From: an uncultured Phenylobacterium sp.
Lineage (GTDB): Bacteria > Pseudomonadota > Alphaproteobacteria > Caulobacterales > Caulobacteraceae
Length of the DNA: 16,202 bases
Assembly: GCA_945952355.1 (NCBI GenBank)
Contig: CAMFIW010000014.1
Location: forward strand, 1 to 16,202
Direction: 5' to 3'
How positions within the stretch are numbered: the first letter of the stretch is position 1; the number at the start of each line of letters is the position of its first letter. Below the pieces are notes generated by a model. It worked only from the letters and a program-made list of their open reading frames with translations. It did no database searches and was not told where the DNA came from. Below are positions 7,933-15,094 of the stretch, in pieces. The translations under genes and the position numbers were made by a program.

Positions 7933-8903
7933 GGCGCTTCCTTTCTCTGACGGGGCGCAGACGAGGTGCGGGCGCGGGCCGGGCGGTCCTCGCGCGGTGT
8001 GCGGCGGCGGCGCCAGCGGGCGGGCGTCTCGCCGAATTCGCGCTGGAAGGCGCGTACGAAGGCGGCGGAGGAAGAGTATCCGGCCTCCTCGGCGGCGGCC
8101 TCGACGCTGAGCGGGGTCGAGGCGATGCGCCGGGCGATGGCGGCCAGGCGCAGGCGGGAGATGATCCGGGCCGGGGTCTGGCCGGTGACCAGCTTGAACT
8201 CCTCGGCGAAGCGGGTGCGCGACATGCCGGCCGCCTTGGCGAGGTCGGCCAGGGTCCAAGGCCGGTCGGGCGCGCGTAGGAAGGCGTTGATCGACTGGAT
8301 CAGGCGCGGGTGCGGCGGCTCCTGCGGCGCCTCGCGCGGGGCCAGGCGGTCGGAGAAGGTCCGGCGGCTGAAATTAATCGCCATGGTCTCGGCCAGACGC
8401 CGGATCACCAGATTGCGATCGATCTCGGCGTCGTCGGCGTACTCGTCCTCCAGCATCTCCACCGCCCGCCAGAGGCGGCGAGACAGGTCCGGGTGCTGGT
8501 CGCGCCCGACGAAGGTGGGGCCCATGACGAGGGAGCCTAGGGCGAGGGCCTCGCTGGGGGCGACGCCCAGCACGAGATCGAGCTCGCCACCGGGATCGGG
8601 GGCGGTCATCGGGCGCTGGTCGAAGCGCCCGATGGCGGCGGCCGGCGGCGCGGGCTCCAGGCTGCGGAACAAGTGGGGCGCGAGGCCGCTGACCGCGACG
8701 GCGTCGCCGGGCCCGAGGACCAGCGAGGTGCTGAGCGGAAAGTCGCTCTCCAGCCTCACGCGGCCCCGGCGGACCATGAAGCAGTAGGAGAAGTTGCCGG
8801 GCTCCAGCGCCTTGGCGAAGGCGCCGCCGGCCTGGGCGCGGACGAAATAGACCCCGTCCATGCGGACGTCGTGCCGGGGCAGATCGTCCAGGCTGGAGGC
8901 CAT
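7929..8903 (-). CDS. AraC-family transcriptional regulator embedded in the catabolic operon
   Basis: A 324-residue DNA-binding regulator. Residues about 1-90 look like an AraC-type cupin sensing domain (GNFSYCFMVRRGRVRLE, LGPGDAVAVSGLAPH). The C-terminal region has the two AraC helix-turn-helix units: about 216-240 (TLADLAKAAGMSRTRFAEEFK) and about 265-290 (SVEAAAEEAGYSSSAAFVRAFQREFG), ending with GETPARWRRRR. The basic, low-complexity tail after residue 297 is not conserved in the family. It overlaps its neighbours by ATGA at both ends, between the dihydrodiol dehydrogenase and the extradiol dioxygenase, so it is made with the enzymes it probably controls. It is likely an aromatic-responsive activator with autoregulation; the ligand is unknown. 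The operator is probably upstream of the alpha-subunit gene. Confidence 0.92.
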   Translation of the reverse strand: MASSLDDLPRHDVRMDGVYFVRAQAGGAFAKALEPGNFSYCFMVRRGRVRLESDFPLSTSLVLGPGDAVAVSGLAPHLFRSLEPAPPAAAIGRFDQRPMTAPDPGGELDLVLGVAPSEALALGSLVMGPTFVGRDQHPDLSRRLWRAVEMLEDEYADDAEIDRNLVIRRLAETMAINFSRRTFSDRLAPREAPQEPPHPRLIQSINAFLRAPDRPWTLADLAKAAGMSRTRFAEEFKLVTGQTPARIISRLRLAAIARRIASTPLSVEAAAEEAGYSSSAAFVRAFQREFGETPARWRRRRTPREDRPARARTSSAPRQRKEAP

Positions 8904-9736
8904 CAGCCGCTCCCGTACTTCGCGGCAAGCCCGCCGCCCGCGTTCGTGCGGCCGATGCCGCGCACGGCGATGCCGGTGTCGAGCTTGAGCACCCCGCCGG
9001 TGGCGGGGCGAGCATCGCGGCGCGAGGCCAGGAAGACGTAGCCGCCGGCGTATTCGGCCGGCGTGGGCACGAAGCCCAGCGGCATGGCGGGGCCGGCCGT
9101 CCTGGAGAGCTCGATGCTGGAGATCGCCTTGTCGGCCAGGCCGAGCGCGTCGGGGCCGCGCAGGTCGGTCTCGATGGGGCCGGGGGCGACGCCGTTCACG
9201 CGAACGACCGGGGCGAACTCGTAGGCGAGCTGGCGGATCAGCCCGACGACGGCGTGCTTGGAGGCGGTGTAGAGCGGGCCACCGCCGGCCGGGTCGAAAC
9301 CGGCGTTGGAGACGGTGAAGATCAGGGCGCCCGAGGTGCGCGCCAGGGCTGGCAGGGACGCCTTGGCGAGGTGCAGCCCGCCCTTCACGTTGACGTGGAA
9401 CAGCTCATCGAAGGCCGCGTCGAGTTGCGCGGCGGGCAGGGCGTCGAGGCTGGTCGAATAGTCCCAGATGCCGGCGTTGGCGATGGCGCAGTCCAGACGG
9501 CCGAACCGGCCGGTCGCGGCTTCGACCGCGCGGACGTTGTCGGCGAGGGCGCGGACGTCGCCACCGACAGCCAGCAGCCGATCCGGCGTGGCGGCGACCC
9601 GGTCGGCCAGGCGCTCGGGCGTGCGGTCGAGCACCACCACACGGGCGCCCTCCTCCAGGAAGCGGGCGACGATCGCGGCCCCGAGGCCCGAGGCCCCGCC
9701 GGTGATGAGGGCGACCTGCCCGTCGAGCGCGCCCAT
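8903..9736 (-). CDS. cis-dihydrodiol dehydrogenase (BphB/HcaB-like SDR)
   Basis: A 277-residue NAD-dependent short-chain dehydrogenase. It would rearomatise the cis-dihydrodiol made by the Rieske dioxygenase to the catechol. It has the classic SDR residues: TGGASGLG (12-19), NAG (87-89), Ser143, Tyr156 and Lys160 (YTASK), with the BphB-type sequence around them (FTVSNAGFDPAGGGPLYTASKHA). The length and the long C-terminal extension with GYVFLASRRDARPATGGVLKLDTGIAVRG features also match the BphB/HcaB branch rather than acyl-carrier reductases. The ATG at 9736 overlaps the beta-subunit stop (ATGA), and its own stop overlaps the AraC start the same way. The longer open frame to 9901 runs back into the beta-subunit gene and is not the start. 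Confidence 0.92.
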   Translation of the reverse strand: MGALDGQVALITGGASGLGAAIVARFLEEGARVVVLDRTPERLADRVAATPDRLLAVGGDVRALADNVRAVEAATGRFGRLDCAIANAGIWDYSTSLDALPAAQLDAAFDELFHVNVKGGLHLAKASLPALARTSGALIFTVSNAGFDPAGGGPLYTASKHAVVGLIRQLAYEFAPVVRVNGVAPGPIETDLRGPDALGLADKAISSIELSRTAGPAMPLGFVPTPAEYAGGYVFLASRRDARPATGGVLKLDTGIAVRGIGRTNAGGGLAAKYGSG

Positions 9737-10281
9737 CAGAAGATCGTGCTCATATTGGTGGCCAAGATGATGGTCTGGTCGAGGAACAGGTGGCGGCTGG
9801 CGATGCGCAGGCCGTCGGGCGTGCGGCGCAGGACGTCGACGCGGCGGCCGACCCAGTTGTCGATGTCGCGCTCCAGGCGCGACCGATAGAGATGGAAACA
9901 TGCCTCGACGGTGACCTCGTCGCCGGCCGTCTCCAGGATGCGGACATTGGAGACGAAGTGGCGCGAGCGCGAGGGCGGGTCCTCCGACCAGGCCGAGCCC
10001 GCTTCCAGCTTCCTGACCCGCATTTCCAGCATCTCGCGGTCGTCGTCGAAATAGGCCATGTCGCCGAGCCGGGTGAACTCGCGGTCGAGCTCGGCGCTGG
10101 TCATGGTCCGGCGGATCGGCATCCAGTAGTGGACGTCGTCGGCCAGCAGGGCGAGCCAGTCGCGATAGCGGCGGGCGTCGAGCAGGGCGGCCTCCGCATA
10201 GAGGAACTGCTCGACCTCGTGCTGCAGCAGCATCCGGTCGAGAGCGGCGGCGTCCGGCCGCGATCGGTCCAGGGTCGCCAT
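9736..10281 (-). CDS. Aromatic-ring-hydroxylating dioxygenase beta subunit
   Basis: A 181-residue small subunit of a Rieske non-heme iron dioxygenase (SnoaL/NTF2-like fold) that assembles with the alpha subunit into an alpha3beta3 oxygenase. Family features include the N-terminal helix EVEQFLYAEAALLDARRYRDWLALLADDV, the YWMP motif, TRLGDMAYFDDD, SRHFVSNVR, and a C-terminal strand ending NMSTIF. The length is close to BphE/HcaF-type subunits (about 170-190). It overlaps the alpha-subunit stop by ATGA upstream and the dehydrogenase start by ATGA downstream, which suits equal production of the two subunits. The longer open frame to 10680 is alpha-subunit sequence in another frame. Confidence 0.93.
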   Translation of the reverse strand: MATLDRSRPDAAALDRMLLQHEVEQFLYAEAALLDARRYRDWLALLADDVHYWMPIRRTMTSAELDREFTRLGDMAYFDDDREMLEMRVRKLEAGSAWSEDPPSRSRHFVSNVRILETAGDEVTVEACFHLYRSRLERDIDNWVGRRVDVLRRTPDGLRIASRHLFLDQTIILATNMSTIF

Positions 10282-11648
10282 CAGACCGTCCCCAGGGGAG
10301 GCCGCGAGTGGTTGGCCTCGAGCTCCGCCCAGTCGGCGGCGGCCATCCATTCCGTCCAGGCGCGATAGAGCCAGCGCTGGCCGTGTTCGCCGATCACCGA
10401 TTCTACATAGGCGCCGGACCCGTCGCCGGCCGGCCTGGCCTCGTCGTGGCCCAGGCCCATGGAGATGTGGTGGCCAAGGCGCCGACTGACCGCGCCGTGC
10501 GAGGCGCGCGTGCTCTGGCTCCAGTTCTCGCCGTCGTCCTGTTCCAGCAGGCCGGCAGGGCCGAAGACGTGGGCGGCCTGGCGGACGACGCGGCGGCGGA
10601 ACTCGGCCGGCGCGCCCTTGGGGACGAAGGTGTACCACCAGAGCTCGGTGTGGTTCGGCCCGCGCGGCAGGCGAAGGCACATCTGCAGGCCGCCGAGCGT
10701 GATCCAGAGATTGGGGAAGATGTTGGGGTGGCCCATGCTGCGCACGCCGGTCGGTCCCATCAGCTCGACCGCGGCCCTGGGCCGGATGCGCAGGCCCGTG
10801 TCGGCCTGAGCGCGCGAGGCGGCCTCGCGCTCGGCGTCGCTCATGCCGTCGATCTGGGCCTGCAGTTCTTTGGGAATGCCGGGGCCGCCGATGGCGTGGC
10901 CGTATTCGCCCAGCATCACCATCTGGTTCTTGGGATGCAGAATGCGGGCGATGTCGAGGAAGCCCGCCGTGTTGGCCGATCCGTGGCTGTAGGGCACGTG
11001 GTACCAGTCGAACAGGTTGTCGACGGCGATCTTCCAGTTGCAGGCGATGACGTTCTTCTGGATGCCGTCGACCACCTCGACCTCGCCGTGGGCGCAGATC
11101 ATGCCCAGGCCCGTGCGGCCGACGTCGCCCAGATAGTCGCGCAGGCGCGGCGCTTCGGGATCGAGGGTGGCGAACCAGAAGCCGAGATAGTTCTCGGCGC
11201 GGGCCTTGTGCAGGCCCAGGCGGGTGCGGTCGAGATCGTCGCGGTAGTAGGCCTTCTGCCCGGGCACGCCGATCAGCTTGCCGTCCAGGGCGTAGTTCCA
11301 GCCGTGATAGCTGCAGACGAACGATTTGGCCCGGCCCTGCTCGGCCCGGCAGAGCGCATTGCCCCGGTGGCGGCAGGTGTTGAGGAGGACATGGACCTGG
11401 CCCTCCTCGTCGCGAGCGCAGATGACCTGGTCCTCGCCGATGTAGTTGACCACGTAGTCGCCCGGCTCGGGGATCTGGCTGTCATGGCAAATGAAGTTCC
11501 AGCCTCGGGCGAAGATGCGCTCCATCTCCAGCCGGTAGAGCGCCTCGTCGGCGAGGACGCGCCGGTCCAGGGTTCCGGTGGAAGGGTCGAACAGGGACAG
11601 GATCCCGGCCCTGTCCCACGCCTGTTGGGTCTGCGCGCCGTCGGCCAT
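10281..11648 (-). CDS. Rieske aromatic-ring-hydroxylating dioxygenase alpha subunit
   Basis: The 455-residue catalytic subunit, first gene of the operon. It would insert O2 into an aromatic ring to give a cis-dihydrodiol. The Rieske [2Fe-2S] ligands are Cys92/His94 (CRHRGN) and Cys112/His115 (CSYHGW). The mononuclear iron site has His217 and His222 (DWYHVPYSH), bridging Asp214, and a third ligand in EQDDGENW (Asp371/Asp372). The whole arrangement matches biphenyl, naphthalene and phenylpropionate-type oxygenases (about 450 residues). The start ATG has AGGAGG at 11657-11662, 8 bases upstream; the open frame continuing to 12329 is only read-through of the intergenic region and the lipocalin strand. 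The substrate cannot be told from the sequence. No ferredoxin or reductase gene lies nearby, so electrons must come from partners encoded elsewhere. Confidence 0.95.
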   Translation of the reverse strand: MADGAQTQQAWDRAGILSLFDPSTGTLDRRVLADEALYRLEMERIFARGWNFICHDSQIPEPGDYVVNYIGEDQVICARDEEGQVHVLLNTCRHRGNALCRAEQGRAKSFVCSYHGWNYALDGKLIGVPGQKAYYRDDLDRTRLGLHKARAENYLGFWFATLDPEAPRLRDYLGDVGRTGLGMICAHGEVEVVDGIQKNVIACNWKIAVDNLFDWYHVPYSHGSANTAGFLDIARILHPKNQMVMLGEYGHAIGGPGIPKELQAQIDGMSDAEREAASRAQADTGLRIRPRAAVELMGPTGVRSMGHPNIFPNLWITLGGLQMCLRLPRGPNHTELWWYTFVPKGAPAEFRRRVVRQAAHVFGPAGLLEQDDGENWSQSTRASHGAVSRRLGHHISMGLGHDEARPAGDGSGAYVESVIGEHGQRWLYRAWTEWMAAADWAELEANHSRPPLGTV

Positions 11649-11897
11649 GCGCGGGTCCTCCTCGTTGGAAGTTCTGCTGCTTCCGATGGGGAACCCTAGC
11701 TCAGCGGTCGGGGACGCAAGAGCCCCGATCGTTCGTGAAAATTGACAATTCGTCCGTAGCGGCGCGCACGCCGGGGCCGCGACGCCTGCGCCAATTGCGC
11801 GCGGGACATGGAGTTTCGTCGCGCTGTCGTGCAAAGGCCGCATTTCGTGGCATAAAACGCCCCGTCGGCTCCCGGCCGGCGCCATCCATCCCGTTCG
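11649..11897. promoter_or_regulatory. Divergent control region of the aromatic operon and the lipocalin gene
   Basis: This 249-base gap is the longest non-coding stretch in the window and is locally AT-richer than its surroundings. It holds the AGGAGG ribosome site of the alpha subunit, a short inverted repeat GGAAG/CTTCC (11667-11684) in the operon leader, the palindrome AATTGACAATT (11740-11750), and four copies of TTCGT on the + strand (11732, 11749, 11815, 11844). For the lipocalin, CATAAA at 11851-11856 is a possible -10 element without a good -35. It is the most likely place for the AraC operator and the operon promoter, but no full promoter could be assigned. Confidence 0.5.
11740..11750. 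promoter_or_regulatory. Candidate operator palindrome AATTGACAATT
   Basis: An 11-base palindrome with one central base (AATTG-A-CAATT), about 92 bases upstream of the alpha-subunit start. It sits between two TTCGT copies whose starts are 17 bases apart (11732 and 11749). AraC-family proteins usually bind such spaced direct half-sites. TTGACA on the + strand inside it matches a -35 consensus, but no -10 follows at the right distance. The role is inferred. Confidence 0.3.
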
Positions 11898-12455
11898 ATG
11901 AGGCAAACCCAGGCGATGGCCTTCGCGCGCTGCATCCTTTCCACCTTCGCCGCCGCCGCGGCCCTGGCGCTTTCCGCCCCGGCCCTGGCCGCCAATCCCG
12001 CGCCGCCGCAGCAGCGGATCGAGGTCGGCCACATGATGGGCCGCTGGTACGAGGTGGCTCGGCTCCCCAACAAGACCCAGCACGACTGCCAGGCCGGCAC
12101 CTCGGACTGGGCGAAAGCGGAAGACGGCTTCGCGGTGGTGCAGACCTGCCATCGCGGCTCGGTGAGCGCGCCGGCCACCGAGTGGAAGGCCAAGGCCAAG
12201 GTGATCGACTCCTCGACCAACGCCCGCTTCAAGATGACCTTCTTCGGCGGACTGCTGTCGCAAGAATACTGGGTGCTGGACAGCCGCCCGGACCAAGGCT
12301 GGCTGATTCTTGCGACGCCGGGCGGCCACTTCCTATGGCTGATGTCCCAGAAGCCGAACCTGCCGACCCCGATCAAGAACCAGGCGATCGCCCGCATCCG
12401 CCAGCTCGGCTACGACGTGGCGGCGCTGGAGTTCCCACAGCCGGCGCGGAACTGA
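11898..12455 (+). CDS. Exported lipocalin-family protein (Blc-like)
   Basis: A 185-residue protein with a signal peptide (AFARCILSTFAAAAALALSAPALAA, split here as hydrophobic core then the ALAA cleavage site). The mature part begins with the lipocalin signature GRWYEVARLPNKTQ (Gly-x-Trp), followed by beta-strand segments (FAVVQTC, WKAKAKVID, FKMTFFGGL, YWVLDS, WLILATP, LWLMSQKP) as in bacterial outer-membrane lipocalins. Such proteins bind lipids and are linked to envelope maintenance. No lipobox cysteine is seen at the cleavage site, so it is probably periplasmic rather than lipid-anchored. ATG 11898 is the longest start; ATG 11916 also gives a good signal peptide and neither has a strong ribosome site. 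It is divergent from the catabolic operon and likely unrelated to it. Confidence 0.87.
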   Translation: MRQTQAMAFARCILSTFAAAAALALSAPALAANPAPPQQRIEVGHMMGRWYEVARLPNKTQHDCQAGTSDWAKAEDGFAVVQTCHRGSVSAPATEWKAKAKVIDSSTNARFKMTFFGGLLSQEYWVLDSRPDQGWLILATPGGHFLWLMSQKPNLPTPIKNQAIARIRQLGYDVAALEFPQPARN

Positions 12456-12492
12456 CGGGGCCACCCACCACCGCATTCGACCCTTGCGCTGG

Positions 12493-12507
12493 GAACGAAG
12501 CCGGAAC
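12493..12507. promoter_or_regulatory. LexA (SOS) box, GAAC-N7-GAAC, upstream of mmcB
   Basis: GAAC at 12493-12496 and GAAC at 12504-12507 are separated by exactly 7 bases. On the minus strand this reads GTTC-N7-GTTC, the direct-repeat LexA operator of alphaproteobacteria. A third, inverted half-site (GTTC, 12511-12514) follows. The box lies just before the chosen mmcB start, and mmcB is reported to be an SOS gene in Caulobacter crescentus, so LexA repression and induction by DNA damage are expected. Confidence 0.75.
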
Positions 12508-12519
12508 ATGGTTCGGGGC

Positions 12520-12969
12520 ATGGACGTTCCGATCCTTTCGCGGCCGGAGATCACGACCGCCGTCACGCGCGGCGCGGCGCGGCTGCTGGCCGACCTGGGC
12601 TATGCGCCCCTGGCCGAGGTGACCCTGCCCAACGGGCGGCGCGCCGACCTGATGGCTCTGTCGGCGCGAGGCGAGCTGATCATCATCGAGGTGAAGTCCG
12701 GGCTGGAGGACTTCAGGGTGGACCGCAAATGGCATGAGTACGCGCCCTATTGCGACAGGTTCGCCTTCGCCGTGGCGCCGGAGTTCCCGCGCGAGATCCT
12801 GCCGGGGGAGCCGGGCCTGATGGTCTGCGACGGGTTCGGCGGGGCGGTGCTGCGCGAGGCGCCGCATGCGCCCCTGGCGGGCTCGCGGCGCAAGGCGCTG
12901 ATGATCGCGTTCGGGCGGTTGGCCGCGCTCCGGGCCAGCGGCGTCGCGGCGGGCGTGCTGGAGGTCTAG
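12520..12969 (+). CDS. mmcB: MmcB-family DNA repair protein (PD-(D/E)XK nuclease-like)
   Basis: A 149-residue protein of the MmcB family, linked to resistance to mitomycin C and other DNA damage in Caulobacter. It has a PD-(D/E)XK nuclease-like core: Asp43 (RRADLMAL) and Glu57-x-Lys59 (IIIEVKSG), followed by the conserved LEDFRVDRKWHEYAPYCDRFAFAVAPEF stretch, which in related domains packs against the active site. Start choice: TTG 12484 would place the LexA box inside the coding region and is rejected; ATG 12508 touches the box; ATG 12520 is preferred, though neither has a strong ribosome site and the true start could be 12508. It lies 64 bases after the lipocalin on the same strand but has its own SOS operator. 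A hairpin follows the stop. Confidence 0.9.
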   Translation: MDVPILSRPEITTAVTRGAARLLADLGYAPLAEVTLPNGRRADLMALSARGELIIIEVKSGLEDFRVDRKWHEYAPYCDRFAFAVAPEFPREILPGEPGLMVCDGFGGAVLREAPHAPLAGSRRKALMIAFGRLAALRASGVAAGVLEV

Positions 12970-12974
12970 GGCCG

Positions 12975-13003
12975 GAGTTCCTCTCCCGCCGGGGGAGGAA
13001 CTC
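12975..13003. terminator. Bidirectional hairpin terminator between convergent mmcB and regA
   Basis: GAGTTCCTC (12975-12983) pairs perfectly with GAGGAACTC (12995-13003). The stem extends inward through TCCC/GGGG (one T:G wobble), leaving a 3-base loop GCC, so about 13 base pairs in total. It fills the 40-base gap between the mmcB stop and the convergent regA stop. There is no T-run on either strand, so it may slow polymerase or protect 3' ends rather than be a classic intrinsic terminator. Similar CTC-CCC/GGG-GAG palindromes are common between genes in this group. Confidence 0.7.
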
Positions 13004-13009
13004 GGAGGG

Positions 13010-13567
13010 TCAGCGCGGCGCGCGCTTGGCGAGGATCCGCTGGAGCGTGCGGCGGTGCATGTTGAGGCGCCGCGCGGTCTCCGAGACGTTGTGGCCGCAG
13101 AGCTCGTAGACCCGCTGGATGTGCTCCCAGCGCACCCGGTCCGCGCTCATGGGGTTTTCCGGAGGTGCGGGGTTCTCGTCGGCGCGGGCCAGCAGCGCGC
13201 GGGCCACGTCGTCGGCGTCGGCGGGCTTGGACAGGTAGTCGATGGCCCCAGACTTCACCGCCGCCACGGCCGTGGCGATGTTGCCGTAACCGGTGAGCAT
13301 GATGATCTTGGCGTCGGGCCGCGCGTCGCGGACCGCCTCCACCACCTTCAGGCCGGTGCCGTCTTCCAGCCGCATGTCGAGCACGGCGTAGGCCGGGGGC
13401 GCGGTGCGCACGGCGGCCAGGGCCTCGCCCACGCTGCCCACCAGGGTGGTCTCGAACCCGCGCTGCTCCAAGGCGCGACCGAGCCGCGTTCGAAGCGGGG
13501 CGTCATCGTCCAGGACCAGCAGGCTCTTGTCCGGCAGGGCGGCGATATCGGCGGAGAGATCAGTCAT
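13010..13567 (-). CDS. regA: Redox response regulator RegA/ActR/PrrA
   Basis: A 185-residue global redox regulator, partner of RegB. The receiver domain (about 15-130) has Asp20-22, phospho-acceptor Asp64 (AVLDMRLEDGTG), Thr92 in LTGYGNIATA and Lys114 (YLSKPA). A proline-rich linker (PAPPENPMSADRVRWEHIQR) leads to the small Fis-type helix-turn-helix at the end (NVSETARRLNMHRRTLQRILAKR), almost unchanged across alphaproteobacteria. It controls energy-generating and carbon/nitrogen pathways in response to oxygen and quinone state in Rhodobacter. ATG 13567 is chosen because GGAGG lies 6 bases upstream; the TTG at 13573 would fall between that site and the ATG. It is downstream of regB with a 90-base gap and convergent with mmcB. 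Confidence 0.96.
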   Translation of the reverse strand: MTDLSADIAALPDKSLLVLDDDAPLRTRLGRALEQRGFETTLVGSVGEALAAVRTAPPAYAVLDMRLEDGTGLKVVEAVRDARPDAKIIMLTGYGNIATAVAAVKSGAIDYLSKPADADDVARALLARADENPAPPENPMSADRVRWEHIQRVYELCGHNVSETARRLNMHRRTLQRILAKRAPR

Positions 13568-13657
13568 CAGCAACCTCCGATAGAGGCGTTCGGCTCATGC
13601 GCTCTGTGCGGCATCATGTCGCGGGACGCCCCTGCTTCGCAAGCCCTTCCTTTGTTT

Positions 13658-15058
13658 TCAAGGGCTGCTCACTTCGATTTGCGCGCGAGGCCAACGGGCC
13701 GATACGACCGCACCGTGCGGTCGCGCGTTCTGGAAAGCGACTTGGGCGGCCGTCCGTTCCAGAAGAGTCTTGGCGATGAAGAAGCCAAGGCCCATGCCGA
13801 TGTGGCCCGTCCGCCCGCTCTGGATGCTGGGCCGGCTGGTCACGTAGGGCTCGCCGAGCTTGGCCAGGATGTCGGGGCTGAAGCCCGGACCGTCGTCGCG
13901 GACCTCGATGGCGACCGAGGCGGCGTCGAACCGCGCGGTGACCAGGACCTCGGAGGCGGCGAAGTCGACGGCGTTCTCGACGAAGGAGGTCAGCGCATGC
14001 AGCACCTCGGGCATGCGCCAGATGTCGGGCGCCTGCACGCCGGGCGCGCCGGTGACGATCGCTTCAACCCGCACGCCCTTCACGCTGGCGTGCGGTTCGA
14101 GCACCTCGTGCAGCAGCTGGAGCAGGCTCATGCGCTCGTGGACCTCGTCGGAGGCGGTCTCGGGCGCGTCGGTCAGCCGGGCGAGGATCTCGCGGCAACG
14201 GGCGGCCTGGGCCACCAGCAGGTCGGCGTCCTCCTTCACATTGGGCAGGGTCGCCTCGCGGGCCATCTCCTTGGCGACGATGGAGATGGTGGCGAGCGGG
14301 GTGCCGAGCTCGTGAGCGGCGGCGGCGGCCAGCGCTCCGAGAGCCGAGAGCCGCTGTTCGCGCGAGAGCACGGTCTGGGTCACGTCGAGCGCGAGCGCCA
14401 TGCGGGCGCTTTCCTCGGCCGCCTGCCGCACATAGCCGGCGATGATCAGGATGCCGGCCACATTGGCCGCCGCGGCCCCGATCAGGTAGCTGGGCGGCAG
14501 GTCGACATGGATGCCGGGCGCGGCGGGCAGCTCCATGCGGAAGAAGGCCAGGCCGATCGAGGCCGCGACCGCCATGCCTCCCAGCACGCCCACGGGCGCG
14601 AGCGGCAGGGTGGCGGCGGCGAGCGTCACCGGGGCGATCAGCATCAGCGAGAAGGGATTGGCGATACCGCCTGTCAGATAGAGCAGGCCGGTGATCTGCG
14701 CGACGTCGAAGGCCAGCTGGGCGGCGGCCTCCCAGGCGCCGGTCATCCGCTGGCCTGGCGAGGCGACGCCGGTGAGCAGGTTGATCCAGGCCGACGCGCC
14801 GATCAGGCCAAAGCAGAGGGCGTAAGGCGCGCGAAATCCGAGCCCGAGGCTGGCGACGAGCAGGATCGCGACCTCGCCCAGCAGCACCACCCAGCGCAGG
14901 GTGACGAGTGTGCGCATGCGCAGCCGGCCGCGCATCGAGCCGCCCGCGGCCCAGGCCAGGTCGCCTTGCGCCGCTGGCGGGCTTTGCCTATCGAAGCCGG
15001 GCATCGACGACGGCTTCGAAGACGCCAGATGTCCCTCGGACGCCATCGGTGGAATCAT
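13658..15058 (-). CDS. regB: Redox sensor histidine kinase RegB/ActS/PrrB
   Basis: A 466-residue membrane kinase that phosphorylates RegA when the respiratory chain is reduced. It has six predicted transmembrane segments between about 50 and 212. The quinone-binding signature GGIANPF is at 130-136 (GGxxNPF in RegB). Phospho-His249 sits in AAAAHELGTPLATI and the redox-sensing Cys288 in AARCREIL, 39 residues on, nearly the same spacing as His225/Cys265 in Rhodobacter RegB. The ATPase domain has the N box FVENAVDFA (Asn362), G1 DDGPGF and G2 GMGLGFFIA. The start is ATG 15058; ATG 15046 or 15004 would also keep all domains. The N-terminal 40 residues are unusually long and low in complexity. The much longer frame to 16156 is antisense to senC and phaZ and is not real. 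It is divergent from senC with 36 bases between starts. Confidence 0.95.
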   Translation of the reverse strand: MIPPMASEGHLASSKPSSMPGFDRQSPPAAQGDLAWAAGGSMRGRLRMRTLVTLRWVVLLGEVAILLVASLGLGFRAPYALCFGLIGASAWINLLTGVASPGQRMTGAWEAAAQLAFDVAQITGLLYLTGGIANPFSLMLIAPVTLAAATLPLAPVGVLGGMAVAASIGLAFFRMELPAAPGIHVDLPPSYLIGAAAANVAGILIIAGYVRQAAEESARMALALDVTQTVLSREQRLSALGALAAAAAHELGTPLATISIVAKEMAREATLPNVKEDADLLVAQAARCREILARLTDAPETASDEVHERMSLLQLLHEVLEPHASVKGVRVEAIVTGAPGVQAPDIWRMPEVLHALTSFVENAVDFAASEVLVTARFDAASVAIEVRDDGPGFSPDILAKLGEPYVTSRPSIQSGRTGHIGMGLGFFIAKTLLERTAAQVAFQNARPHGAVVSARWPRAQIEVSSP

Positions 15059-15094
15059 CGCGTAAGTCGCCCTGCCTGACGAGGCCCGTTCTTC

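Noticed and set aside
10308..11699. 463-residue plus-strand frame opposite the dioxygenase alpha subunit
   Set aside because: It is antisense to a gene with complete Rieske and iron ligands; composition is typical of a GC shadow.
11742..11747. Perfect TTGACA as a -35 box for the lipocalin gene
   Set aside because: No acceptable -10 lies 16-18 bases downstream (CGCACG at 17), and it is part of a palindrome; kept only as part of a possible operator.
10281..12329. N-terminally extended alpha subunit beginning at 12329
   Set aside because: The extension crosses the promoter region and the lipocalin antisense strand; ATG 11648 has a strong AGGAGG site and matches the family length.
13055..15079. 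674-residue plus-strand frame across regA and regB
   Set aside because: It runs opposite two firmly identified genes and has low-complexity Gly/Arg/His/Gln composition with no known motif.
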